Positions 23,605 to 33,109 of a stretch of 64,000 nt of DNA are shown here, piece after piece. The translations under genes and the position numbers were made by a program. Positions within the stretch are counted from its first letter, which is position 1; every line of letters starts with the position of its first letter. The notes under the pieces are model-generated. The model saw only the letters and a program-made list of their open reading frames with translations, was not told the DNA's origin and made no database searches. The stretch lies in NCBI GenBank assembly GCA_016617785.1, contig JADILM010000001.1, positions 4,340,001-4,404,000 of the forward strand, written 5' to 3'. Source of the stretch: Sporobolomyces roseus. Lineage: Eukaryota > Basidiomycota > Microbotryomycetes > Sporidiobolales > Sporidiobolaceae.

Positions 23605-24910
23605 ATGGATCCATCTAAACCAAAGACTAAACTATCATTCGGTTTGAACAAAGCAGCACTACCCCGACAACCCCTCAAAACTGCATCCAAAGGGAAATCC
23701 AAACCTCTCTCTTCATTCGGAGGAAACGATTCAGATGATGAACCCACAACTCCTCAACCACCTATCGCTTCGACTAGTAGAGGGACTGGAATCTCTACTG
23801 CCAAATTGAGTAAACAACAGAGGTTGAAACAACAACAAGAGTTGGAATTGGATAAATCAGCTTATGAATACGATGAAGTGTACGATCAAATGAAATCAGC
23901 AGAGAAATCGGCACAGGCTATCTTGAAAGAAGAATCAACAGATCGTAAAGTAATGTCCTCCCCCTCTATCTCTCCCTATTCGAATTTGAGCTGATTGAGG
24001 AAGGGGAAAGTAGCCGAAATACATTGCGAAATTAATGGAGAGTTCAGAATTGAGGAAACAAGATCGACTGAGAGCTGAGGATAAGATGATTGCGAAAGAG
24101 AGGGAGAGGGAAGGGGACGAGTTCAAGGATAAAGATCAGTTTGTCACGCCCGGTTACTTGAAACAACAGGAGGAAATGAGGAGGGTCGAGGAAGAGGAGA
24201 AACGATTAGAAGGTACGCCTTCTCACTCTCATAACAGCTGGGGAATATGGCGCTGATTGACGAGGGAGTGTCGTACAGAAGCAAGCGCGGGAAAGAAAGG
24301 AGGAATGACTTCGTTTTATAAACAATACCTCGACAAGACATCAGCTACACACGAAGCAGCCGTCCTCGCCTCTCAACAACCCACCTCGTCTTCCTCCTCC
24401 TCCTTCACCATTTCAGCTCCTCCGACCGAGAAAGAGAAGACCGACGTCGAATTAGCGAAAGAGTTCGAGGAGAAGAGCGGGAAAAAGGTCGAGATGAACG
24501 ATGATGGAGAGATTATTGATAAACGACAACTAATGAGCGGTGGATTGAACATTGTCAAGAAGAAACTAGGTCCTCAATTACCTGGTTCGGGAGGAGGGTT
24601 CGCATTACCGATTTCAGCGAGGAAGGAGAGTGAGAGGAAGGAGGAGGAGAGTACGGGGAGCTTGTTGCATCCTGGACAAAGTGCGGAGGAGAGAAGGAGG
24701 GCGATGAGGGAACGACAATCGAGGGAGATCGAAAGACAGATGGTCGAGTTGGAGAAGAAGAGGAAGAGGGAGGCGGAAGAGAGTGAGAAGGGACGAGTCG
24801 AGAAGGTTGCAAAGAGGAGGAACGATGAGACGAAGGTCGAGGAGTTGAAGAGGAAAGCGGAAGAGAGGCGGAAGAAGAGGGAGGAGGAAATGAAGAATGC
24901 GAAGGAGTGA
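23605..24910 (+). CDS. Nuclear speckle splicing regulatory protein 1-like (NSRP1/CCDC55)
   Basis: Three exons (23605-23949, 24014-24212, 24279-24910) give 391 residues. The family domain (DUF2040) shows as SAYEYDEVYDQMKSAEKS, then across the intron PKYIAKLMESSELRKQDRL, then EREREGDEFKDKDQFVTPGY. In animals this domain goes with a nuclear speckle protein that affects alternative splicing; the fungal role is less clear. The C-terminal half is a long charged helix region rich in E, K and R (EIERQMVELEKKRKREAEE) and is probably coiled coil or disordered. The start ATG is the first in frame and the frame is uninterrupted. It is divergent from the Tim17-like gene with 72 bp between starts. Confidence 0.82.
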
Positions 24911-25003
24911 AGTTTTCTGTACCGTTTCATCCGCTTTCGCTCCGATTGCATTCCGACTCACACCTGTTGACCGTCTTTCCAGCATGCGCCTTCTCTAGCT
25001 ATC

Positions 25004-25041
25004 GTGGATTCGACGTCAGCTTCCGGTTTTTGTGGATTCGA
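25004..25041 (+). promoter_or_regulatory. Paired GTGGATTCGA motifs upstream of paralogue B
   Basis: Copies at 25004-25013 and 25032-25041. The near copy ends 83 bp before the ATG at 25124. The flanks (GCTATC before the far copy, a T run before the near copy) also match the paralogue A promoter. Confidence 0.6.
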
Positions 25042-25123
25042 ATCTCCTTTCCGCGGCCACTCGTCTCTACTCTCTCCCTCTTGTTGTCTCTCTCTTCTTG
25101 GCCATCACTCAAGTACTGTACTG

Positions 25124-26636
25124 ATGCCTCGACGCGCTAAACAACGACGCTCTCATCAATCTGAATCGAATGGCTCACAAGGAAATGGTCCTCCGACTTC
25201 AGCAGCTCCTCCCTCTATCGGCGGCAACAGACTACAATCTGAACCCGAGTTCGCAGCTCCAACACGAGGTCCTGATGGTAGAGTGAACTGGTGGAAATGC
25301 ATTGAAGCAGACTGCCCTCGCGAAGACAAGCAGAAGTGGGCGAGCCTGATTTCTCGTCTCTCTCGTTTGTTCTCATGTCCACTCAACATCGATGGACTCA
25401 TTAGCTCATCAATAAACACTATCGTCAAGTACACCTCAAGATCCGGCCGAAGCTGAGGAAGCTGTTTTGTCGAGAATGCGGTTTCACTACGAACGATGCG
25501 ACGGTTCGTTCTCTTTGGGCCTCTTTCCCGCCTTCGGTCTAAGCTGGACTGAACTGGATTTCTCGCAGGCTCTAGATGCCCATGTTCAGACTGTACATAC
25601 GAGTGACGACGCTAAACATCGTTGCGAGGACTGTAAAATCGCATGGTATTCCCAGAAACAGTAAGCTTCTTTCCGCTTCGACTCCACCCAGCTCCACCCA
25701 GAACACTCACTGACCCGCACTCTGAGCCAACATAGTCATCTCGAGGATCATCAAAAGCGTTACTGTCCTCAGCGTGCGGAACGTGAACCGCAAGATCGAC
25801 ATGAGGACAACCCCGCGCAAACTGAGAGTCCACCTGCAAGTCAATGACTCAGAACTGCTCACTCGTTGTTCCCGTCTGCTGATTCATTGATCTGGACCGA
25901 CGTCGTGCAGACTCGTGTTTTCGAGTCCGAAAGTCAAACGACTTCAGAGCACTCGCACCAATTCTACCCTCCGCCCTTCGTCCGCGAGGATCCCATGTAC
26001 CCTTTCAGTGGCCACCAGCAACAGCTCTCGAGTGCCTATGACAGCTTCGACCCCTCATTTGATCAATATGCGACGGATCCAGCGCTTTTCAGAAACCCCT
26101 CGACTTCGTTCCCCTCTGATCATCAGCCTCACTCTCCGGACCACGATCTCCATCCCTCGTACTTCAATCCTCCTTTCAATCACTTCCCTCTCCCGGCTCC
26201 TCCACAAGTTGGAAATCAATTCAGCTATTCGACACAACCCCTCTCATTCTCCAGTTCCTTCCCGAATCAAAGCTACAACTCGATCACCGACGCATATCAT
26301 CCCTCGACAAACCATGACTACTCTCATCACTTCCCTCCATCCTCAACTCAGGAGAATCTCCAACAATGGAGAGCAAGTTCGAACGAAATCCCTCTTCCAA
26401 ACTCTCGTTTCAATCAATCCGTCTACCATCCTCAAGCTAGACCACGCCATCTTCCTCATTCCTCTACAAATTCCCTTGTTCTGCACTCCGATCAATACTT
26501 GATCCCTTCGACCCATCCCTCTGATCCCAACGCTCATCCCTTCGAAGATAGTTTCGATTATCGATACCACTCGCTCCAGAAGCATGAACTCTCGCGGCGT
26601 CAAGCTCTTCGCTACGGTCAGGATCTCGCTTTGTAG
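25124..26636 (+). CDS. C2H2 zinc-finger protein, paralogue B
   Basis: Five exons (25124-25339, 25405-25503, 25569-25660, 25736-25835, 25911-26636) give 410 residues. It starts MPRRAKQRRSHQ and carries the same three finger-like units as paralogue A: WWKC-x4-C ending HYRQVH; CRECGFTTNDATALDAHVQTVH; and CEDCKIAWYSQK with HLEDHQKRYC. The C-terminal half is nearly superimposable on A (RYHSLQKHELSRRQALRYGQ). Exon 3 is 92 nt in both copies. Intron 4 (25836-25910) is GC-AG in both copies, with the same GCAAGT donor. Intron 1 here also needs a GC donor (GCGAGC at 25340), because the GT at 25336 gives the wrong phase. Paralogue A has a normal GTGAGT at that point. A likely nuclear DNA-binding protein of unknown target. 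Confidence 0.8.
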
Positions 26637-27066
26637 AAGGGTCAGAGCCGAAGAGGGCGACAGGTGAAGGGGAAGAACAGCGGGTGAAACCGAGAGAGGA
26701 GGTCAGTGTGAGAGAGGAGGTCGAATCGCGTTAATAGGGAGCTGCCTTGTAATGGAGGGAGCTCGGCAATAGGTTATATGCGGGAGTAGTTGTGATTAGT
26801 TAGTGAAGCCTGAATAAACGAGATCGAGCAGAACTTGGACAGCAGCGAGAATGCGACCTTGGGAAATTCTTTGAGTCTTCGTTCCTGTTCACCCAAGGAG
26901 CCTCTCGCCTGTCGAATCTAGTCTCTACGTCGACTAGTTTCGCTCTGCCAAAGTGTCGAGAAGAAACTGTCGAAAAGCGAGACCTCTCCCAGTCGAACTT
27001 TGCGAAATTTCACGGCTCTCTCTCTTTCTCCTTCTCCTCACTTTTTTCATACCTTCGCTTCTGCTC
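26637..27066. other. Intergenic, 430 bp
   Basis: It holds the 3' UTR of zinc-finger paralogue B and the promoter of the inositol kinase gene. No gene is visible. Confidence 0.5.
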
Positions 27067-28310
27067 ATGACCACGACCTTCACACATCAAGTAGGAGGGC
27101 ATGCCTCTACGATCCTCTCGTCCCCTCTCTCTTCCTCAACATTGATCAAACCTTCATCATCAACCGAACTCGCTTTCTACACTAGTCTAGGTCCTTCACT
27201 CGTTGATGGTAGATTCATGGAGGAATGGTGTCCTGGATTCTATGGAACTTTACAGCTACAGGGGCAATTGAAAGAGGGGAAAGATGAGGAGTTGAATGAA
27301 GCACCGAGAGGAGAGGAAGGAGCGGGAGAGGCAGGGAAGGGCAAAGGGAAGGCACCTGAACAAGTGAGCTGTAACCTTATACTGTGTATGTAGGGAAACG
27401 CGACTAAAATCTCGAGGAATCGGTCACAGATGTTGGTACTCGAGAACTTGACACATCGGTTCCTACGTCCGAATATCCTCGATATCAAATTAGGAACAAT
27501 CTTGTACGATCCAAAGAGTGCGAATATCGAGAAACAAGAGAGAATGAAATTGGCTAGTTTGAATTCTACGAGCGGAGAATTGGGCTTGCGATTGACTGGA
27601 TTTCAGGTACGCTCACTTCTCCGTTCTCTCCGTTCTTGACTCGAGAATGCTGAGAGCAGCGGTGTATGTGACAGGTGTGGGATTCGAATCTGAAAGAATA
27701 CGCTCAAACTCCGAAACCCTTTGGACGTACCCTCCTCCCTTCCGAACTCCTCATCGGTCTCTCTCGCTTCTTCTACCCCTCCTCACCATCCTACACCTCC
27801 CTTTCCTCCGCCGAGCTCTCCCACGACGCTACAAACGAAGCATCCCCAATCCCTCCAACCTCATTCCCTCCTACACTCCCTCTCGAACTCCTCCTCCCAA
27901 TCCTACGCACCTTCATTCGACGCCTAGAAGCGCTCATCGAGCTGCTCAAGACACTAGAGATCCGAATTCGAGGTGGTTCCCTACTATTCATAATAGAAGG
28001 CGATCCATCCCAACTACGTCGTTCACTCCTACGCGCAATCTCTTCCTCTCCGTCCTCGGATGGTGAGGAGAGTGACGAGGAATCGACGGATGAGGATGGG
28101 AATGCGTTGGAAAAGACTTTGATACCGTTTGAGGTAAAGATGATTGATTTTGCGCATACGAGAGCGAACGATCCTGGATTGGGAGAGGCAGGGTACGATG
28201 AGGGAGTCGTGTTGGGAGTGGAGAATGTCAGGGATGGGCTCAGGGAGTTGGTGGGACGGTTGGAGGTGGATCGGAGGCGGGAGGAGGAGGAGGAGGGGAA
28301 AGAGAGATAG
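27067..28310 (+). CDS. Inositol polyphosphate multikinase (Arg82/Ipk2 type)
   Basis: The enzyme phosphorylates inositol tris- and tetrakisphosphates and feeds inositol pyrophosphate signalling. In yeast it also affects arginine-responsive transcription. Three exons (27067-27363, 27430-27606, 27675-28310) give 369 residues. The IPK-family signatures are all present: FTHQVGGHAST at the N terminus, then LENLTHRFLRPNILDIKLGT (PxxxDxKxG motif), TSGELGLRLTGFQVW, GGSLLFIIEGD (the SLL motif) and MIDFAHTR (the catalytic IDF motif). The end is a charged helix of E and R. The ATG at 27067 is chosen because HQVGGH starts a few residues later, as in relatives. Intron 1 has a second in-phase acceptor 36 nt upstream (see findings). 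Confidence 0.9.
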
Positions 28311-28687
28311 TGAGAGAAGGGGAATTGGATTTGGGATCCGACTTGAAGTGCAGGTTGATGAGACAGAGATGGGATGGGACGAAGAGCTAGAGTACATTTC
28401 GTTCGTACTTTCTTCCCTTTCCTTGCTGTTTGCGACCCGAGATTGATCCCGAGATGTCCACCTCGCAGTGTAGCACTTCATCACGTACAAAAAGAGTTCA
28501 AGCAATATCACTATCGACTCTCATTCATCTCTCGCATTCGAACGGTTTACGAGAGAAAGGAATTTCGCGCGAAGATTGTGCCAGCTACGTTCGAGAGAAG
28601 AACTACGAAACAACGGACTTTTGAACATCAAGTAGACAGAATACGAATGTGGAAAGGAACAGAGTAGAGGATAGGGGAACTCGGCGC
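28311..28687. other. Convergent intergenic gap
   Basis: 377 bp between the convergent stops of the kinase gene and family copy 1. No gene is visible. Confidence 0.5.
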
Positions 28688-30041
28688 TCAGAAATGCGAA
28701 CGAGATTGAGGGGTGAAAGGAGATTTGGCGAGAGAGCGAGCGGGGGAACGAGAGCGAGGAAGATTTGAAGGGCGTTCGCGATTGCGGTAATGCATCGAGC
28801 TATGTGAAGGACGACGATGAGTCGTCGCTGTAGTTGAGTCACGTCGAGGCTGAGAAGAGAGAAGGATCTGAGCTTCGTCGAGGACAAGAGTCGAGGAAGC
28901 AGTGAGGACGCACCATGTATCCCCTAATCTCAGCCATGAGCCGCGTAACTTCACTACTACTTGGCATCATCCAGCGCGAGACAGCCTCCTCACCCAATGC
29001 GCTGCTGTGAGCAGGACTGAGAAGTTTTCGAATTTTCTTGTTGAAGTCCGATACGAGCAACGACGCCTGTCGATCACGCCCGATCAGCATACCAGAGGCA
29101 GCTAACCATTCACCTTGACGGCGGTCTTCATCGGGTGTCGCAATCCTCCAAAGGCGCATAGCAGCGGTCAAGGTCCCAACGAGATAAGCGCTTTCTCCTG
29201 CTTCTTCTTCTGTTCTTTCCATACTCTTCAAGAGGTCGTTCGTCGCGAGTACAACGACAGCTGGAATTGACCACACGCTGAGACGTAATCCTCCGACGTC
29301 AATCAATTGGATCAAATCGGATTGAGCGTTGCTTGTAAGCTTGGTCGACTCAATTGAGATGCGAATGTCACCACTAGGAAGTGCGTAGGTCAGCGCGACA
29401 TAGCCCGAACGACCAAGTCATGGCTTACTGTTCACTGTGGTAGTTATTCGGCTGCGCGAAGCAAGGTAATCAGTATTCAACGATATCGCAGGAACTTGGA
29501 AGCTGACAAACCTCTGGTATTTCTTCGTCGGTAAGGCCTGGCCTACCGACCATCGCTATTTCGAAGTTAGCTTCCTCCCTTGAACTGAGCTTTCGGTTGA
29601 CAATGACGCAGCCTGCGGTCTTTCGGTGGTAGCTTCGTCAGGGTTCATTTCGTAGCCGTACAAGATCAGACGCACGATAGGCACTACTGCTCCGGACCAC
29701 CATGCGAGGCACCGACTCGTAGAGATACCCTCTGCATCTTCGCTTTGAAAAACGAGCAAATGCGCCATAAGCGACATCGCCGCTGTCGATCAAAGTTCGA
29801 CAACCTCAGAGCGGAATCATAGTGATGGAGCAGATTCAGAACACTCACCGTTCGGAAGGATCTTAAGATTTTGCCATGCGGGTCTCTGGGCGAAATGGAG
29901 AGAGAGTGCAGGGAGCAAGTTGGTGCAGAAAACTTTCCATGCGAGAGGTGAGAAGTGTCGGGGAATAGAGTAGGTCTCTGCGTATCCTGCTTCAGAGCCG
30001 CTATCTTCAAAGCTTGAGTCAGAATCGCTGTGAGCAGACAT
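28688..30041 (-). CDS. Unnamed paralogous family, copy 1
   Basis: I do not recognise this family; it has three members in the window. Copy 1 starts MSAHSDSDSSFEDSGSEAG (acidic, Ser-rich), then LAWKVFCTNLLPALSLHF and LKILPNG, where intron 1 falls (phase 1). Exon 2 begins AAMSLMAHLLVF and includes LAWWSGAVVPIVRLILYGYE. A later exon carries the core GLRLSVWSIPAVVVLATNDL, then AAMRLWRIATPDEDRRQGEW. The last exon is a basic Ser/Arg-rich tail (SPARSLAKSPFTPQSRSHF). The core looks helical and partly hydrophobic, but I cannot claim true membrane spans. No enzymatic motif is seen. The exon borders in the middle were not all worked out. It lies in tandem, same strand, with copy 2. Confidence 0.65.
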
Positions 30042-30412
30042 GGTGTCGTGAATCGTGAATAACAAGGAGAAAGAGAGCAAAACGACCGGGAGACACTTTT
30101 CCTAAACCCGAAGTTCTTCAATCCCGCGGATCGATAACGCTATCGATCTAATCCCGAGACATCCCCTGACGGACCGAGAGTCGGTGAAATGTCAAGGTAG
30201 AAGTGGGCAAGGCCAGCTGAAGAAGACTCAAGAGCATTTCGCTCCTAAGTTCTATAGCCGGGATTCGTGAACATGATCGAAATCGAGCAGAACCAGCTGC
30301 CAATTACAGCAGACTCCGAACCATAAGGAAGAGATAAACAGAGAGTGAACATAAGGAACGAAAAGATCTGCAAAGCCGCGATTCGAGCAAGGTCCGCACG
30401 CCAAAATCGTTT
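30042..30412. other. Spacer between family copies 1 and 2
   Basis: 371 bp between the copy 2 stop and the copy 1 start. It should hold the copy 1 promoter. No gene is visible. Confidence 0.45.
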
Positions 30413-31727
30413 TCAATGTAGTTCAAGCTTGGATCGAGCCTGAGGCACAAAGCGAGACTTGGAGAGTGAATGAGTAGATGAATGCTTTCGCTTATGTCTG
30501 GCTTGAGAACGCTGCGGCAGGCACTACGGGAATCAAAAGCAAACACAGTCAGTTTCGACATCTCGTTTTCAAAGTCAAACGGATTTTAGAGAGCGAACAA
30601 TATATTGACCGACAGTACGACAAGCTTCGGCAATCCAGCCGGCATCGACCATAGCCAATTCTGTCTGTGCGTTCGAATCCCACTTCAAAATGTTCCGTGT
30701 GGTGAACTTCTGGCGAATCTGTTTGTAGAAAGCGGGTCCGAGTAGCGACGCATCAACGCCGGTAGAGTCCAGATCTGCCACTGTGCTGATCCACTCGGCT
30801 TGAAGATCGTCTTTCTTAGTCGTCAATTGCCAGAGTTTGAGAGCTGCAGCAAAAGTTGCTGCGAGATAGCAGGTCTCCTCCTCGTCTTGATTCTGTTTGA
30901 TGAGATCGTTGGCGGCGAGGACGATGAGAGCTGGTATTGACCAAGCGTAGACCTTCTTGTTCCTCTCGAGCTGAATAGAGTCGATGAGGGTTGATGTGGC
31001 GCTTTCGTCGAGATTTGTCGAAGTGACGGAAACACGGACTTCGACCGGTAGATCAATAGACCTGAGAAGTGAGAAGCTTGATAGTAAGTGGGACTCTTCG
31101 CTCGTTGACAGAGAAAGACGAAGCGAACGGGTTGCCCGTTGGAAGAGTACCGTAGAAATTGACACCCTGTCAAGCTCGATCTCTCAGTCAGAGCCTGCCA
31201 CTCTTTTGACGGAGCTGAGAGAAGACGTACGTGAGCGACCTCGTGCGATAACAGCTCATCCTCGCCAGCGAGATAACGCTCAAGATTGGCTTCTTCGCGA
31301 CGACTCAACTTGCAATTTGTGATCGTGAGTCCGGCAGTCTAGTTTGCGGCATAGAATCAGCTCACGATCGTCTCATAAACGTCGAAGCATACGATTGGAG
31401 CAATACGGCCAAACCACCACTTGAGATACTTGTCGAAATGCGTCAATTCTGGATTGCGCAGTGTACGGTGAACGATGTGAGCGAGCATTGACATCGGTAC
31501 TGTGAGGCCGAGCGTCAAGAGAGGTGTCTGCATAGTATAGAGAGAACAAGCTCACCATTGGGAACGAAATCGAGATGCTTCAAATCATGATTCTGTCGAA
31601 AATGCTCACGCAGAGACGGTTCGAGGTGTTCACGATAGATACGCCAGGCATAGCCAGGGAGTGTCTTCGGTGTATCAGGAGGTAGTATAGATCCTGTATC
31701 GGATTCCGAGTCGCTGTGGGAAGACAT
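30413..31727 (-). CDS. Unnamed paralogous family, copy 2
   Basis: It starts MSSHSDSESDTGSILPPDTP, then YAWRIYREHLEPSLREHF and LDFVPNG, where a phase-1 intron (31500-31555) leads to VPMSMLAHIVHRTL and LKWWFGRIAPIVCFDVYE. The next exons read GLTITNCKLSRREEANLERY and GVNFYGTLPTGNPFASSF. The core KKVYAWSIPALIVLAANDLI aligns with copy 1, as does LKLWQLTTKKDDLQAEW. The tail HSLSKSRFVPQARSKLELH matches the copy 1 tail. Sequence identity to copy 1 is low but the order, intron position and motifs agree, so the duplication is old. Function unknown. Confidence 0.65.
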
Positions 31728-33109
31728 CGATGTGAAATGATGTGAGCGGTAAGAGAGGAAAACAGGAAATGCAGGAGATGAGTTGTTCAGTTGCAGCTCC
31801 GCTTTTTTCTCCGCGGATGGTCAGTCGTCCCCTGAGATCGTCTGATTAAGCGATGAGAGCGAAAGAGTAGGCTCGATACTCAAGCGGAAAGTGAAGGAAG
31901 CGATCCTTAAAAAGAAAGAGCGAGGCTTTCGCAAGTTTCGTTCAAAGTTGCTTGACAAGGGCCGGTCGAGCATGATCTTAAGGGGTTCGAATCGAGGTCG
32001 CGAGCTGGGCTACATCCCCCAGCGCCTGATGTTGAAAGGTCGAACTAGTTGTTGCCCGAGAAATGCGGTTTTCTGCGATTCTGCGAAAGTCGACTACGTT
32101 CGAGGAGGCCCTCACGGCGAAAGAACAGCACTGTCTCTCTCGGCCGTCGACATCGAGTCGACTCCAGTCGTAGAGAGCTGTCCCTTTTCAAAAGGAGGCG
32201 TCTTTCCCATAAGTTCAACGAAAAGATGCTCGCCTTGGAAAATCTTCGAAGTTTTTCGCATCGACTCGTCCTCCGATCCCTTTCCTCCCTCCTTCCTTTC
32301 AGTGACCACCCTACAAGTTCGATAGATCCCGAATAGATTTGAAGGTGAGGAGATCCTTGTCAAGTAGCGAAGTCATACTCAGAGCTAACTTGCTTCCGAG
32401 TTCTTCTCTCGCTCTTCCCTTTCAAACGATTTTCCTCTTCTTCTCACTCTTCGATCTATTCCATATCCATCTGTATATACGGCCGCCTCTCCTCTCCCCC
32501 TCCCACGAGCTACAACTCGCGATACTCCGAAGAACCCTTGATACTTCGACCTCATCTTTCCGAACCAGTCAATCTTCGACGAAACGACTCGATACTCACC
32601 AGGAGCTCGACTACAAGCAATAGATCAAGTCTAGTACGCTTCACGACCTATATAATAAGCAACAAAGTGAGTTAGAGTTGGTTCTTCGAGTTTCTTTCAT
32701 CATTTAGCTTCAATACACGCGGGTAAGCTTCCACTCTTCCAGAGACTCTCTAATTCGAGAAATAAGCTAGTAAGAGCTCACTGTACATTCTCCGAGTAGT
32801 CCCAAATCAGCCGAACAACCCATTGTCAACTCTCCTCGTCATTTTTTTGGCATTCAATCTTTCACTCGCTCCCTCCTCTTTCCATCAAACTCGTCAAGTT
32901 CAGTCTAGCTTGTTGCAGATTATCGCTATATCTATCTGTGAGTTGCAGCTGATCAAGAAGGGCGTGTGAGAGAGGGAGAAACGACAGTTGACCCTTCCCT
33001 CTGACTCCTGTCTTTTTTTACCCTCCTCTCCCTCTTCTCTTTTCATGAATAGATCATACCCCTGAATCCATCCCTTCCCCCTCCTCTCTCTCTCCCCCTC
33101 TCTCACTAG
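31728..33109. promoter_or_regulatory. Divergent intergenic region upstream of the Puf gene
   Basis: 1.4 kb between divergent starts. The Puf-proximal half is pyrimidine-rich and may be leader or promoter. A TGTATATA element lies at 32472-32479 on the plus strand. Open frames of up to 144 codons here show no domain or codon pattern that I would trust. Confidence 0.4.

Larger units (their letters stand above)
20793..26636. repeat. Inverted gene duplication enclosing two genes
   Basis: The zinc-finger genes at 20793-22277 (minus) and 25124-26636 (plus) are paralogues in head-facing inverted orientation, with about 2.6 kb of unrelated genes between them. Similarity runs from the promoter motifs through the last exon. 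A 43 bp block is identical (20972-21014 complement, 26415-26457). The first exons differ far more, so identity is uneven along the arms. Confidence 0.85.

Noticed and set aside
31970..32030. GGGGTTCGAATCG resembling a tRNA T arm
   Set aside because: No pairing T stem, acceptor stem or anticodon arm can be drawn around it.
31891..32325. 144-codon frame on the plus strand
   Set aside because: No recognisable motif and no conserved splice context. It probably belongs to the Puf leader or promoter.
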